A stretch of DNA of 64,000 nt from Amblyomma americanum (GCF_052857255.1 NC_135497.1:111116880-111180879), one strand, 5' to 3'; shown: positions 9,370-22,448, numbered from the stretch's first letter. Notes: generated from the sequence alone by a model not told the origin. Numbers and translations are program-made.

Positions 9370-9549
9370 ATGATGAAGAAACTTCGATTTTTTCCCGCGC
9401 ATCACGTTTTTTTTTTTCTAGCGGTCCATTCAATACAGGAGCACTGCCTGCGTTTAAAAACGGGATGCTTTGGACGGCGCCGAATAAGCGCCTGCGCAGA
9501 AAATTGTACGAAGTAGGTGTACAAAAAATTATTTTGGGACGATATACAG

Positions 9550-9809
9550 GATCCGGAGTTCCCGGGTTCGAACCCGACCGCGGCGGCTGCGTTTTTATCG
9601 AGGAAAAACGCTAAGGCACCCTTGTGCTGTGCGATGTCAGTGAACGTTAAAGATCCGCAGGTGGTCGAAATTATTCCAGAGCCCTCCACTACGGCACCTC
9701 TCTTCCTTTCTCCTTTCACTCCCTCCTTTAACCCTTCCCTTACAACGTGGTTCAGGTGTGCGCCAATATATGAGACAGATACTACGCCATATCCTTTCCC
9801 CGAAAACCA

Positions 9810-9905
<96 letters not shown>
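9550..9905 (+). mobile_element. 5'-truncated Ruka-like SINE with (ATT)n tail (A1, second block)
   Basis: It has the same truncation point (GATCCGGAG) as 6749-7092 and the same position relative to the inverted SINE at 9058-9369, showing that the pair was duplicated as a block. Confidence 0.82.
9809..9905 (+). repeat. (ATT)n microsatellite, SINE tail
   Basis: About 32 ATT units end at the start of the second B module. The tract is longer than the homologous one at 7009-7092. Confidence 0.95.
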
Positions 9906-9907
<2 letters not shown>

Positions 9908-10503
9908 GCAGGACGCTTCTAGTCAAATAAGAATACGAACAGTACATGCAGCAAAGGATGCACGTGCGGTCGTAGAAAGTGCATTCTTAAACTTGGCCGC
10001 CCTGCTCGGGCACGCTGTGGCTTGAATTTCACGGCAAAACAAGAATCCGCATATAAACGGCACGTACTGCGGTATCATTTCCCGAACCTCCTCCTCTCTG
10101 CGGTAACGTCACCACAGCGATAGATGCGTTTCCCGGTGTGGAAGAAAAAGACAAAAAGGCGAAGTGTGCACAATTTGCTTAACTTTGAAAGGTAGCCTAT
10201 TGCGGTATTTAATGAGCAACTATTGTTAGACACCATCGCAGTGAACCTTCGTTCAAAACTGCAGTGAACAAAATTACGGCTGCGGAAGGCGACGACGTGC
10301 AAAGGCAGTGCACGAGCAGGAAGAAGAAGAGAAAAGAACGCTCTTGCAGATGCCGGGGGCAGATTCGTTCAGCGTGCTTGGTCCGAGCCTTGGTGTCACA
10401 TCTCCGTTGCCCAAAATGCTACTCCTACCCCAGACTCCAGATGCGGACTACCACGCGGACGCTCGAGGAAGAGACGCCTTCCGTTTGACCCGCAACTCCG
10501 CCG

Positions 10504-10788
10504 TCACCACCGCCACCAGAAGCGACGCAGTCCTTCGCCAGCCGCAGCGGGTGAGCACTGCTTCTCCAGCGTCGCGGCGCCACATCCGAAACACCGATGC
10601 TTCCTCGCGCCTTCGCCCCCGCCTGCTTTTCTGCGGTGGTGGCATGGAATCGAAATTTTGGCGTTGTCCGGGAGTCCCTTCGACGGCTGCACCTGGCTCA
10701 ACTGCTCGGTCGTCCAGGACACCACGGTGCAGCAGACGTCGAAGTCAGCCTTCTTCGGGGACGACGGAAGACGTTTGCGGGCAGGCAT
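10504..10788 (-). CDS. Conserved open frame of unknown function (B2)
   Basis: This is the B2 copy of the 7694-7978 frame, 94 codons. It differs by KKADFDVCC and KGLPDNAKISIPC, changes that are partly shared with B3. Confidence 0.25.
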   Translation of the reverse strand: MPARKRLPSSPKKADFDVCCTVVSWTTEQLSQVQPSKGLPDNAKISIPCHHRRKAGGGEGARKHRCFGCGAATLEKQCSPAAAGEGLRRFWWRW

Positions 10789-11038
10789 GGGCGTACCTGT
10801 GCGGCTGAGGACCGCAGCATCGCCCGCGGACTTGGGATGGAGACTCGGCCGTCGCTCGCGTCATTCGAGACGCTTGTATTAAGCAGGAAAGAGAAACTGC
10901 ATGAAGCTCAAAGAAAAAGAAAATACGCAGTAATAAATTTGTTATCCGATAAATAACCGTGTAGCAAATGTCTCACTTCTCTCAGCCGCGACTTGAATGA
11001 AGTCTAGATAAAAGAGGGGTCGAAAGCAGTGAGAAAAT

Positions 11039-11220
11039 GGCGCCGTAGTTAAGGGCTTCGGATTAATTTAACCACCTGGGGTTCTTCAAAACAAGCACCG
11101 ATATCGCTTAGCACACGGGCGGCTTATTGTATTTCGCCTCCGTCGAGTTGTGGCTGCCGCAGTCGGGGTTTGATACCGCGTCGTGTACAGCTGCTCAGTG
11201 GCCGAATCGGCAGCCACCCC
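11039..11220 (-). mobile_element. Old diverged SINE remnant inside B2
   Basis: This is the homologue of 8231-8410, at the same place in the module. Confidence 0.6.
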
Positions 11221-11873
11221 ACCAGGTTCGAGCCAAACGGCCAGAAAAAAAAAATGCACCGTTCGAAAAGGACGACATGAATTGCCAACTAAGTAAATTT
11301 TAAAGAGAAGGTGTCGTAGTCGTAAAGCGAATCACATTGTGTGTAAAAAAAAAATCAGCTGCGCTTCAACTACTGCTGAATCTAGTTAGATGGCGAAAGC
11401 TGCAGTGTATCCGGTAAGTATACGCGGCTTGGCCTCTAACGATTAGTGCGTTCCGCACATTGGATAGGCAACGCGCCTACCCTGGCATGTGGCGGTTAAA
11501 TTAATGGTTGATCTCGAGAGGTTGGTCACCTAATGAACATTGCGGCTTAGTGGCTTAGCCCGGCTATGCCAGCATATGTGTAGCAAAAGGTAAGGCATAG
11601 CATGGTTAGCCTTGGTTAATCTTGATTGCAAGTCCAGGTTAGTCCGGTTGTCTAGCTATGTTGTTGTCGCATTAAAGACGACACGACTGTGGTTACGGCA
11701 CACGCGAGCTCTCCTTTTAAATCCCCCGACATTTTATCACGCATGCGACGGAGCTGGCGAAGCGAGCGGAGGCGAGCGCAACGACGAAGAACGCGGTGTG
11801 ACGTCATACCAAGCGGCGGCGAGCCGCGTGGTGTGACGTCATGCCAGATTGCGCGGCTAGCGCGCACAGCAGT

Positions 11874-12256
11874 GTAACCGTCTCACATATCTGTGTGGAC
11901 AACCGAATCGCGCTGTAAAGGAAGGGATAAACGAGGGCGGGAACGAAGAAAGAGAAAACTGAAAAGTTCGCTCGGCTACTGATCCGGAGCTCCCGGGTTC
12001 GAACCCGACCGCGGCGGCAGCGTTTTCATGGAGGCAAAACGCCAAGGCGCCCGTTTGCTGTGCGATGTCAATTACGTTAAAGATCGCCAGGTGGCCGAAA
12101 TTATTCTGGAGCCCTCCTCTGTCTTCCTTTCTTCTTTCACTCCCTCCTTTATCCCTTCCATTACGGTTCGATTCAGGTGTCCAACGATTTACGAGACAGA
12201 CACTGCGCCATTTCCTTTCCCCAAAAAAACAATTATCACTATTATTGTTATTATTA
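11874..12256. mobile_element. Fused inverted SINEs, spacer and heads deleted (A1)
   Basis: The minus-oriented 3' part (11874-~11978) runs straight into the plus-oriented SINE from GGCTACTGATCCGG (11974 onward) to a degenerate tail ATTATCACTATTATTG. Compared with 9058-9905, the minus head, the 180-bp spacer and the plus A-box side are gone. The join falls on GGCTA, present at both broken ends. The plus part keeps its B box. Confidence 0.75.
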
Positions 12257-14104
12257 AAGTTGCATTTTGAGGAAAGGCGCGGCGCTGCGCAGTGGCGGAA
12301 CACCTGTGACCAGGTGCTACTAGTGGCGCATGCGCGTATGTAACTAGGGAGCGAGAGAGAGAAATGCGCCGTGCGTCGTCAAAGCTCCTCGCGCATGCGC
12401 AGCACGGCCCTCCGGGAATCACGCGAAACTGCTCAACCTGCGGCCAGTAAAGTTCAAAAAACAAAACTGCTTTGCCTTCCTATAGTTTCGTTCCCCGCTT
12501 TCGCCCAGTCTTCGCCGGTCTTAGTGCCGCGCCGTCCGTCTCGCTTCTCGTGCCTCCCGCTTCATTAGTCGTTGCCGGATGGGGACACGATGGTGCACGT
12601 TCACGTGACTACCTCGTGCGCACTCCGTGCGTCAGGCCTCTTGGTGCGCTCATGCTCAGCAAAAAGTGGTGGGGGTGACGTTTTCAACAACGGGCCTCCA
12701 AACACCTCCCAGGAACTGGTCAAGTGCATCCTGATTCGTTTACTGCAACCTCAAGGCTACAAACGCCACGGACTGCCAAGATGTCCTGGTGCATAGGGCC
12801 AGGTTTGCAAACTTGTCAGCGGGTTATGCAGGGACAGTGGTAGAGAGAAGGCAGCTGGGTTGATGGGCTTCTTGACAGCAGAAACACAGGGAGAAAGGCG
12901 GGGCCGATCCTGAGAGTGCTTAGCCAAGGTAAGGTAGCTAGAGTGGGGAGGTGTGAAAAGCGGCCGGTGAAGCATGGCCCCCAGCGCGCCGATGCCGTGT
13001 GGCGGCGCTGAGGGCAGAGGCGCGACGCAGCCGAAATGAGCGCATCGCGTAGGCTAAGTTTTCACCACTGATGCGAGGATGAGCCCATTTCGCTTTTCGC
13101 GCGATTTCTGCGAGTGTCAAAGATTGAATCTTTACCAAAAAATGTTTCGTCAACTCGCATCCTTATTCCCGTGAAATGTGCTGCTTCACAAGCCCAGTTT
13201 GCAATGCATAGCTGGACTGAAGCGCGTTTTGTGCGTGCACATTTCGACACACTGCCCAGGATGTGAGGGATGCCGCAGTGGAAGGTTTCGGAATAATTTC
13301 AACCCCCTGGATTTTTTAAACGTGCACTGCCTCTTTTCATTGCGCCGCCATCGAAACGTAGCCACTACGGCGAGAAGAGCAGATTGTAATGCGTTCCACA
13401 GGACCTCATAACTGCGGTCGTGTTGGCTGAAGGCGCCCCAACTCACAAACCAGCTTTTGTCGCCGCCAGCGAACCTGCAGCATGTATGCCATTTTGACGC
13501 TCATGTAATTAGGGACCCTGGAATGAGGGGGCGGGGGAGCATGTTTCCAGAGGGGGCAGCGCCGCCGTTTCCGTTACTGGCACTTGGATCAGATTGCTGA
13601 CAATTGAAACACTTCAGTTCTAGGATTCTTTATGCAAAGCACACTGGGGCTCACCTACTTGGCTTCGTATACCCAGTTGTAATTAAAGCATTTCGTATAT
13701 GAGTAACGTGAACCAGTCATGTCCCAACAGCAGTCGACTGTCCGACCCATGTACATGATCATGATTAGTAGAATTTAAACAAACTGTGCACAAACTTTTT
13801 TATTGAAATAGATCACTCCTCGTGCGTAAAGCTTCGCATTTCAATTCGTTTTATATTCCCGGGAATCTTGCACGGTTTGTTCGTTCGAACTCAAAATCGC
13901 TGGCAAGCGGCTTTATCATTATGTTTTGTAATGCAAGATGCGACCAGACGTATCTCCATTCATCGTGGCCACGAGCAAATGCTTCCACATTTTTCCGGAT
14001 TGTTGTAGTTGCTTTTGGTTCCTTATCTCGATCGAAGGTTCCTTGCCAGCTTTAAACTGAACGCGGCCATGTGCTGCAGGCATTCAGTCCGATGACCGCC
14101 GAGC
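12257..14104. repeat. C segment copy 1
   Basis: This ~1.85 kb block links the last B/SINE part to the next unit and recurs at 23483-25337 and 38727-41017. It contains an old SINE core (13272-13369), a G-rich stretch and an AT-rich right third with no recognisable gene. Confidence 0.8.
13272..13369 (-). mobile_element. SINE core remnant in C1
   Basis: Minus-strand reading gives GCACGTTTAAAAAATCCAGG and CGGAATAATT-like core blocks of the Ruka-type body without head or tail. It is old and heavily diverged. Confidence 0.5.
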
Positions 14105-14437
14105 GCGCTGGTGGCTATCGCCGCCGCCGCCTCATTCAGTTTAATTAGTGAGCGCGACTCAGCGCCTTATAAACAGTTCGATTTGGAAGTTTTTTCGTTG
14201 TCTTCCTGACTGGTGGAGCGTCGTCACCACAACGTGACAGTTTGCATCACCCTTTGAACTTTGAAAAATATATAATAATAAAATATTAAATTTATTGTGT
14301 AAATGAGCATTAAATAAGCTCGAAGTCTTGCCCCCTGCATGTAAGCAATCTCCGACAATTATAGACAATGAAGCAACACATCTGGCAATGAAATCGTTTA
14401 TTTACAAGTGAGAGGGGAAACTTTTGCAGAATTTGAC

Positions 14438-14950
14438 CTACAACACACAAGGTTTCTGTGTTTGTCTTTTCTTCTCACTTTCCTCCTGATTTGCACCCTT
14501 AAGCAAAAAGCGAATCTTTGTGAGACAGTAAAGACGTGCAACTGATGCTGTCAGCGCAACAGAATGCTCAGAACAACCAATTTTTGGCACATCACCAATT
14601 GACTGTAGGGTCTCTGCCGCAGCGTCGGCATGCAAGCGCGTTCAGCTCAACGCATGTGTAAGTTTGTTTTCAAGGACGTTGTCGAGATCGTAAAATGATA
14701 CTGACGGATATAAAAGGCCCCCAAGGTCCCACTCAATACTTGTCTCAGCTGGAAGTTCTTTGGGATTGTTGCCTTTATCGCAGAGACGTGCTCCTCTGCA
14801 AGCATCACAATGGGTTGCTAAAACACGCTTCCTGGCAACATAGCCTGCAATGTAATAAATCAGCCGCGCATCGCTGTGTCCCACAGTATAGCTATGATGG
14901 TCTACAGCCACTTCAACCTTTTCCACAGCCACTTTTGCTGTTGAAGGCAT
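14438..14950 (-). pseudogene. P/THAP9-type transposase C-terminal fragment (A2)
   Basis: This is the A2 copy of the fragment at 347-853. It has the same in-frame TGA after the Thr-His-Ala-Leu-Ser segment (14642-14644) but lacks the 1-bp deletion seen in A1. The downstream part therefore stays in frame to the TAG at 14438, giving about 65 more residues. Confidence 0.6.
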
Positions 14951-15311
14951 ATCGCCCTCGCATGAGAAAACGCTGCAGACACCCCAATACAGGCGACGAA
15001 ACGAACTGAACTAACTGCTACGGCGTGTGCAAAGCCGACGCGGCTGAACGGCCGAGCTTGCCGCGCCGCTATTAGCAGCGCCACATTTCTCCTAGCGGCA
15101 TCCGTGCGCAGAGGGGTCACGCGCGGCCGAGAGGAAGCGCTGCGGTCTTCACCCCTTCGCATTCTAGCCACCCTAGCCAAGGTTTCGGCAAGAGGGCTTG
15201 TCTTCGTCCGACAACTCTGCTCGTCCAAACGTTGGCTAAGAGCCCTGAGGCTCCCCCTTCCTTGTTCACTTTGTATTATGAGGGACAGGTACATTTAATA
15301 CGGTATACAGT
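14438..15311. other. A2 transposase region and GC-rich spacer
   Basis: This is the A2 equivalent of 347-1214. Beyond the pseudogene listed separately I see no further gene. Confidence 0.5.
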
Positions 15312-18300
15312 AGGGCCCACCCATCGTTCTTTGTTAAAACCCGATTTTAACCGATTCTTGCACCCCGAGCAGATTTCTTAAATATCGGGTTCAACCCGGG
15401 TTCTACTCGAAAATAAGCCTTCTAGGGGACTTAGTTTCCCTATGGACAAACCTGAATTAAGGAGATAGAGAGGATCAGCCGGCGCAGTCAGCGAATGCCG
15501 ACCTCTTCTTGGTCCGCGTCCCTAGTACGGGATGCCGCAAGATGGCTCCGCCTCGCGAGCTCAGCGTGCGAGGGCAGCTTGTGGCGTCGCATTCGAGCAC
15601 TCGAGCTTTGAATACACCGCAGAGGAACTTCGCGGACACCTTGTGCGGATATCCAGACGAATGTTTTCAGTACTCTTATCGTTTTGAAACTTGTTTAACG
15701 CTTTTTATTCATGACGTTGCTTATCTGAGGCCAAGTCCGAACAGTGTGCGCGTTTCAGAAGCGAGAAGCAAAAAGCACGGGGACCGACTTACCAGACGTC
15801 TACTCAGCATCACCGTACAGAGGTGGGCAACCTCATGAGGTTTCGACTTCATGAGGTCGACCTCAACCTCAAAATGAATTTGGCCTCACGTCGTGAGGTG
15901 AGGTTGAGGTGAGGTCGGCGACGGCTCGAAATTTTGTGATTGAGGTCAGCAAATCAGACCTCAACCTCACGCGTGAGTTTGAGGTTGAGTGAGGTCGTCT
16001 TACGTGAGGTCGAAATTTTGAGGTCCAGACTATTTGCAATTGCCGCGTCTTACTTCGACGAGTGCCGCTTCCGAAGCGGAGTCGGAGCGCACCACCGCAG
16101 TGTTCAAGCAGTGACGCTGAGTGTTCGGATTCCCCTGTTTAGACAACCGGATGGCTCAGTCCGCTCTTAGCATTTTGTGCTGCGCCGTAATGTCCGTTCA
16201 GTCCGCGCCTACAGGAAGACGCACCCCTCTGTCTGACTGAAAGGAGTGCTGCTGTCACAGCACGCTACTCTCCCTCCCCCTTCCCCCGCTGGCGTTGCAC
16301 CCGTAGCTGCCTGCCGGTCGGCTCAAACTCCCGAGAACGCGCAATGCACATAACTTACGTTGACCCGCGGTAGCTTTGTCTCATGCCGCAAACAAATAAG
16401 TTCAGTCCAACAAGCACGCTATGAATTCGTCGCAGCGCGGATGGCCCAACGCAAGCTTACTTCGTGTACTTCAAGACTACCGGCGCTGTCGTCACGGCTC
16501 TTGCCCTGCAGTCGAGAAAAGGGATCCTGCTGTACATTACGCGGTGACCTAACAGAAACTGGAGCAGCCGGCACAGGAGAAAGAATGTGATTAGGGTAGT
16601 TCCTAGCAAGGACACATGCTGATTCGATGAAGAGAGGACGAAGCCAGAAAAACCTGTTTAACACCGTCGAAGCTTTTGGTCGGTGTCGTCCCCTTTCGAA
16701 TCTCGCCCTACTTCTGCATCTATTCCCGTTCCGTACTGCAAGCAGATGCAAATATAATTTCATTTTTATATCCTTCCAGACAACCTCTCTTTGATCTCCA
16801 GTTCCTTGTTCCTTCTCGGAAATTCTCGTAATATGCCGAAATACCGCAGCACGGGGCGAACGTACCAGGCTACCAGCATATAGCGATGTAATAATGGTAA
16901 AATACGCAAAACTGCAATGAATGTATGGTGATGTGGGAGCTGATTCCTTTTACTTTTTTTAATGAATATGTGTGAACAGAACTGATTACGTGCTGGCGCT
17001 GTGCTACCGAGTCGATGTTTCAAACCTTCTAATGTGACGTTTAATGGGGCACACTGTTGTGAACTTCTGTTTTGGGTGTGCGATTTTTGTTTGTAAGTTT
17101 GTAATCATACTCTTTGTTTTTTCTCATATGGGATCAGTTAAGTTGGCGGCCCGCCTTGCAGACGACCAGGCGCTGCTCACACTGTTACCTTTTTATTTAA
17201 CTATTTTACAGAGACCCATCGTTCACCCTAAACGGCTTCGCAGAATGGTCGCGCGCAGCTCGCGAGTAAAAACTTCGAGGATGCCGGCGTATAATGATTA
17301 GTTCAGTTTTGAAGGAAAACAAATGATTGACTCTAACAAGCTTCTCTCAGACTGGTTGAAGAAATGGTACCAAGGATTCTGGTCAGGCGTATAGTATTTA
17401 AGCATTCTTTTTGTCCCGCGTTTGGGGCGGGGGGGGGGGGGGGGGGCGGGGAAGGGGGGGAGATTTCGCTGCGGCGAAATTTGAGCGGAGAGCCCTGGTG
17501 CTCTTGGCAGAGAGAGCGATTCACGCGCCCCACCATTCCGGCAAAGTGCCGCGGGATCACCGAAACATCGGAGAAATCCCAGGATTTTCAAACCATTACC
17601 ATGCCACCTGGAGGGAAGTGGCGTAAAGGGCGGAGGGTCTTGACCTCCCATGAACGTCAACATCATTATCATTAATTGTTACCTGCAATTATTTTTCTTG
17701 CAGGTAATGTACTATAATTAATCTATATTCTGGAAAGTTTTCATTTCATAGCGGTATATTGTCTTCCCCGAGCTCATAAAGATACACATTATAATAGTTA
17801 TCATCATCGCCGAGGGTCCACGGCATGTGTCGTTGCATGATCATTGCAGTATGTCACAAATGAGAACTGGCGTGTTTACCTGCTGGACAATCCGGATGTC
17901 ATTAATGTGGACCGAGCTGTGGGCACTCTGTAATGCGTCATGCGCGCATGTGTAGTAACGTGGGATCAATATGACCTTGAAATGGGGGTTGATGGGGACC
18001 TGGTATGACGTCACATTACATCTTCGTCACGTGATTAGGTTTGACGTCACATTACCTCACTGTCCCGTGACTTGGTATTATGTACCACTCTTATGATGTT
18101 ATAAATAATACTAATTACTCTTAGCATTACCTAATTACATTTATAAGCATTGGTTAGGCATGTTGATCAATATATGTTAATTAGCAATAATGCATTACGT
18201 GACGTGACCATATTCGTCACGTGACTCGTCGCCTCATGGCGTCACATGGTGCCGTTTCTTGCAGGCACTTTTTTTGCGGATATGACCTTGAAACTGAGCC

Positions 18301-19724
18301 ATCTAATGCTTTCGAGTTAAAAAAAGAAGCCGCTCGCATCTACACAGACATAAATACAACGAGCCCCTGTTGGTGTACTGCAGTCGCAGCTTGTTTTCGG
18401 AGGCAGCATACAGAGGACAGAAATGAGCGTTTGCTGGGTGGCACAATTTTCATCTACGCTGAGTGCTCTCGCTATGCCAGATAGAGCTAAAAAAATCGAA
18501 ATATACTGATATGCGTCTGCGTAGCCGTCACAGTGGAGTACACATCGGCGACCAGTTTCGGTATATACGCAATTCTCAAGTGTAGTATCGTGAATACCCC
18601 CTTCCCCCTACCACCCTCCTAATTTCTGGTAGATGGTGTAAAACGTCTGTGTTTGTCAACTGCCGGTTCGTGCGTTAATGAGCGATAGTCTTCCAATACG
18701 AACAAGTATACGCGAAGCAGTTGCCGAATATTTTCACTGATAAGCTTACAATTAGGGAACCAAACTTCATGAAAAAAGTACCCTCCGACGTATTGGTGGT
18801 AACCGCGTAAGGGACACCCCTGTCCGCAGGCCCTATACTCTCCGAGGGTTCATCCCAGATTATAAGCTTCTCTTATTGCGTGCACATCAACAGTGTCTGT
18901 ACGCACCTTATTAAATAATTAGAGACCGCTTTGTGCCGCTATTGTAATAACTAGTAATCACAATTGTTCCATTTTTTTTTTCGCTTTCCTCTCTCACAGG
19001 ATTCTCAGAATTGTTTTTAACTGAAAAACTTCTTAATCTCTTTTTGTTTTGTTTTTTCTGAGGTCGACCAGCCGACCTCAAAATTTGAGGTTGAGTGAGG
19101 TCGCCAGTGGCCTCAGGAAAGGTCAGGTGAGGGCGTCTCAGGAGACTTCAACCTCAACTGATGAGGTCGAGGTTGAGTGAGGTCAGCAAATTTTTTTCGA
19201 GGTTGAGGTGAGGTCGTGATTTTTGAGATCAAATGCCCACCTATGTCACTGTATCGTGCGCTGCCAACGCTAACGGCAGCCTGTTGCAAGGATCTGCTGC
19301 GTTTAAAGTGATCGCATTTACGTGGAACGTATGTTGTCGCAGTGTACAAACAATGGCAGGTCGGTGTTTCACGGTCTCAGAAGTGCCGTGTTACAGTTGA
19401 TAACGTATGTGGCGAAATATTTAAAACGAAGGAGAGAAAAAAAGAAATAACTTATTTAACAAGAGGTTGCAGTGCAACCCACCATTACTTTATTTTTTCT
19501 GCAAAACAATATACTAAAAAATTGGATATTTTATGTCCCGCAAAAAACGAGCGCTTAAAGCAAATTGTCTGCAGACTAAAAGTATTACCCGATAAAACCC
19601 GAACTGCGGAATATTTTGCTGAAAAGTCCTATTTGTTCCCGAATGATAGCTCCCAAAATAGCGCCCGATTTTTACCCCCCCCCCCTTAATTCTGCAGAAA
19701 TAAAGCCCGAAAACGAATGGCCCT
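15312..19724. mobile_element. Outer AGGGCC-ended element, split by a hAT (A2)
   Basis: This is the A2 homologue of the element at 1215-5692, with the same inverted AGGGCC/GGCCCT ends and the same internal hAT insertion site. Confidence 0.4.
15818..19245. mobile_element. hAT-type non-autonomous element (A2)
   Basis: This is the same insertion as in A1, with flanks TCACCGTA (15810-15817) and TCACTGTA (19246-19253). It is 67 bp shorter, mainly through a deletion just after the G tract near 17531. Confidence 0.8.
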
Positions 19725-20286
19725 AGACGCAACACAAACTACAAAGCGTTTCCTTTCTGTTCCTGTTCATTCCCATGTTAATTCTTTGAATGGTATAAGA
19801 CGGCAAATGTGCACCATATATATGGTTCAGACATACACACCTACCAGACCGGAAATAAAGCGGAAATAACGGTCAGTAGAGCGAGCAGTTAGGGTATGGG
19901 AGAAAAATAAGGACACGAAAACAACGAATCCCTCTTTTGCACATCCCAGAAAAAGAAAAACACTCAGAGTATATGTGTCATACTCAGAGGGAACGCGCAA
20001 CCCGAGGCCGCCGAATCGGAGGCAAAGGGGCATGCGCAGTAAGCACGGCCGGCCGCTGTTTCCGTGCATATGACTGGTGCCGCCCATTGTTGCCGGCTCT
20101 CGGAGGCGGTGCATCGCGAAGCACGGAGGCCACGCTTTGCCATCCTCCTTCTAAGTACGACGCATACTCTACAGCGCAGCTAAGAAGTGCATTATAAAGC
20201 AAATTATTTTTTTTAGCAAGAACCGAGGAAGCGTGCTTGAACACGGACACGATTTATGCCGTCTGCATTGTATGATGAAGAAACTT

Positions 20287-20601
20287 AAAAATAATTGGTT
20301 TTTGGGGAAAGGAAACTGCGCAGTATCTGTCTCATATATCGTTGGACACCAGAACCGCGCCGAAAGGGAGGGGATAAAGGAGGAAGTGAAAGAAGAAAGA
20401 AAGAAAGAGGTACCGTAGTGGAGGGCTCCGGAATAATTATCGATCACCTGGGGATCTTGAACTTGCACTGACATAGCACAGCACACGGGCACCTTAGCGT
20501 TTTTCCTCCATAAAAACGCATCCGCCGCGATAGGGTTCGAACCCAGGAACTCTGGATCAGTAGCCTAGCGCCCTAACCACTGAGCCACCGCGGCGGCTCA
20601 A
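20287..20601 (-). mobile_element. Full-length Ruka-like SINE (A2)
   Basis: This is the same insertion as 6255-6569, with the intact 15-bp duplication ATGATGAAGAAACTT at 20272-20286 and 20602-20616. A and B boxes are unchanged. Confidence 0.85.
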
Positions 20602-20780
20602 ATGATGAAGAAACTTCGATTTTTCCCGCGCGTCGCGTTTTCTTTTTTCTAGCGGTCCATACAATACAGGAGCACTGCCTACATTTAAAAACGGGAAGCT
20701 TTGGACGGCGCCGAATAAGCGCCTGCGCAGAAAATTGTACGAAGTAGGTGTACAAAAAATTATTTTTGGACGATATACAG

Positions 20781-21047
20781 GATCCGGAGTTCCCGGGTTC
20801 GAACCCGACCGCGGCGGCTGCGTTTTTATGGAGGAAAAACGCTAAGGCGCCCTTGTGCTGTGCGATGTCAGTGCACGTTAAAGATCCCCAGGTGGTCGAA
20901 ATTATTCCGGAGCCCTCCACTCCGGCACCTCACTTCCTTTCTTCTTTCACTCCCTCCTTTATCCCTTAACTTACGACGTGGTTCAGGTGTCCGCCGATAT
21001 ATGAGACAGATACTGCGCCATTTCCGTTCCCCGAAAACCAATTATTA

Positions 21048-21132
<85 letters not shown>
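20781..21132 (+). mobile_element. 5'-truncated Ruka-like SINE with (ATT)n tail (A2)
   Basis: This is the homologue of 6749-7092. Its tail begins with an irregular ATTATTATATT before the pure repeat. Confidence 0.82.
21041..21132 (+). repeat. (ATT)n microsatellite, SINE tail
   Basis: About 28 units with one early interruption (ATATT). The tract ends at the B3 start. Confidence 0.95.
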
Positions 21133-21134
<2 letters not shown>

Positions 21135-21730
21135 GCAGGACGCTTCTAGTCAAATAAGAATACGAACAGTACATGCAGCAAAGGATGCACGTGCGGTCGT
21201 AGAAAGTGCATTCTTAAACTTGGCCGCCCTGCTCGGGCACGCTGTGGCTTGAATTTCACGGCAAAACAAGAATCCGCATATAAACGGCACGTACTGCGGT
21301 ATCATTTCCCGAACCTCCTCCTCTCTGCGGTAACGTCACCACAGCGATAGATGCGTTTCCCGGTGTGGAAGAAAAAGACAAAAAGGCGAAGTGTGCGCAA
21401 TTTGCTTAACTTTGAAAGGTAGCCTATTGCGATATTTAATGAGCAACTATTGTTAGACACCATCGCAGTGAACCTTCGTTCAAAACTGCAGTGAACAAAA
21501 TTACGGCTGCGGAAGGCGACGACGTGCAAAGGCAGTGCACGAGCAGGAAGAAGAAGAGAAAACAACGCTCTTGCAGATGCCGGGGGCAGATTCGTTCAGC
21601 GTGCTTGGTCCGAGCCTTGGTGTCACATCTCCGTTGCCCAAAATGCTACTCCTACCCCAGACTCCAGATGCGGACGACCACGCGGACGCTCGAGGAAGAG
21701 ACGCCTTCCGTTTGACCCGCAACTCCGCCG

Positions 21731-22015
21731 TCACCACCGCCACCAGAAGCGACGCAGTCCTTCGCCAGCCGCAGCGGGTGAGCACTGCTTCTCCAGCGTC
21801 GCGGCGCCACATCCAAAACACCGATGCTTCCTCACGCCTTCGCCCCCGCCTGCTTTTCTGCGGTGGTGGCATGGAATCGAAATTTTGGCGTTGTCCGGGA
21901 GTCCCTTCGACGGCTGCACCTGGCTCAACTGCTCGGTCGTCCAGGACACCACGGTGCAGCAGACGTCGAAGTCATCCTTCTTCGGGGACGACGGAAGACG
22001 TTTGCGGGCAGGCAT
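21731..22015 (-). CDS. Conserved open frame of unknown function (B3)
   Basis: This is the B3 copy of the 7694-7978 frame, 94 codons, with the KGLPDNAKISIPC variant shared with B2. Confidence 0.25.
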   Translation of the reverse strand: MPARKRLPSSPKKDDFDVCCTVVSWTTEQLSQVQPSKGLPDNAKISIPCHHRRKAGGGEGVRKHRCFGCGAATLEKQCSPAAAGEGLRRFWWRW

Positions 22016-22265
22016 GGGCGTACCTGTGCGGCTGAGGACCGCAGCATCGCCCGCGGACTTGGGATGGAGTCTCGGCCGTCGCTCGCGTCATTCGAGACGC
22101 TTGTATTAAGCAGGAAAGAGAAACTGCATGAAGCTCAAAGAAAAAGAAAATACGCAGTAATAAATTCGTTATCCGATAAATAACCGTGTAGCAAATGTCT
22201 CACTTCTCTCAGCCGCGCCTTGAATGAAGTCTAGATAAAAGAGGGGTCGAAAGCAGTGAGAAAAT

Positions 22266-22448
22266 GGCGCCGTAGTTAAGGGCTTCGGATTAATTTAACC
22301 ACCTGGGGTTCTTCAAAACAAGCACCGATATCGCTTAGCACACGGGCGGCTTATTGTATTTCGCCTCCGTCGAGTTGTGGCTGCCGCAGTCGGGGTTTGA
22401 TACCGCGTCGTGTACAGCTGCTCAGTGGCCGAATCGACAGCCACCCCA
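22266..22448 (-). mobile_element. Old diverged SINE remnant inside B3
   Basis: This is the homologue of 8231-8410. Confidence 0.6.

Larger units (their letters stand above)
9906..11873. repeat. B module copy 2
   Basis: This copy is closest by eye to B3 (both have, for example, AAGAAGAAGAGAAA without the extra G and the KGLPDNAKISIPC changes in the minus frame). It carries the twin TGACGTCA sites near 11800-11845. Confidence 0.85.
1..14104. repeat. Tandem macro-unit copy A1
   Basis: The window opens inside a long tandem repeat; base 1 corresponds to 14105, 25338 and 41018. This copy contains the transposase pseudogene, the nested DNA transposons, an inverted SINE pair, two B modules (7093-9060 and 9906-11873) and a C segment. 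It is about 2.9 kb longer than A2 because the B module plus inverted SINE pair is itself tandemly duplicated, with a period near 2.81 kb. The unit boundary is arbitrary because homology continues across it into the next copy. Confidence 0.9.

Noticed and set aside
13851..14051. Minus-strand frame with EWRYVWSHLALQ in C1 and C2
   Set aside because: It has no start codon, and the A3 copy has an in-frame TAA at the equivalent position. No family match comes to mind.
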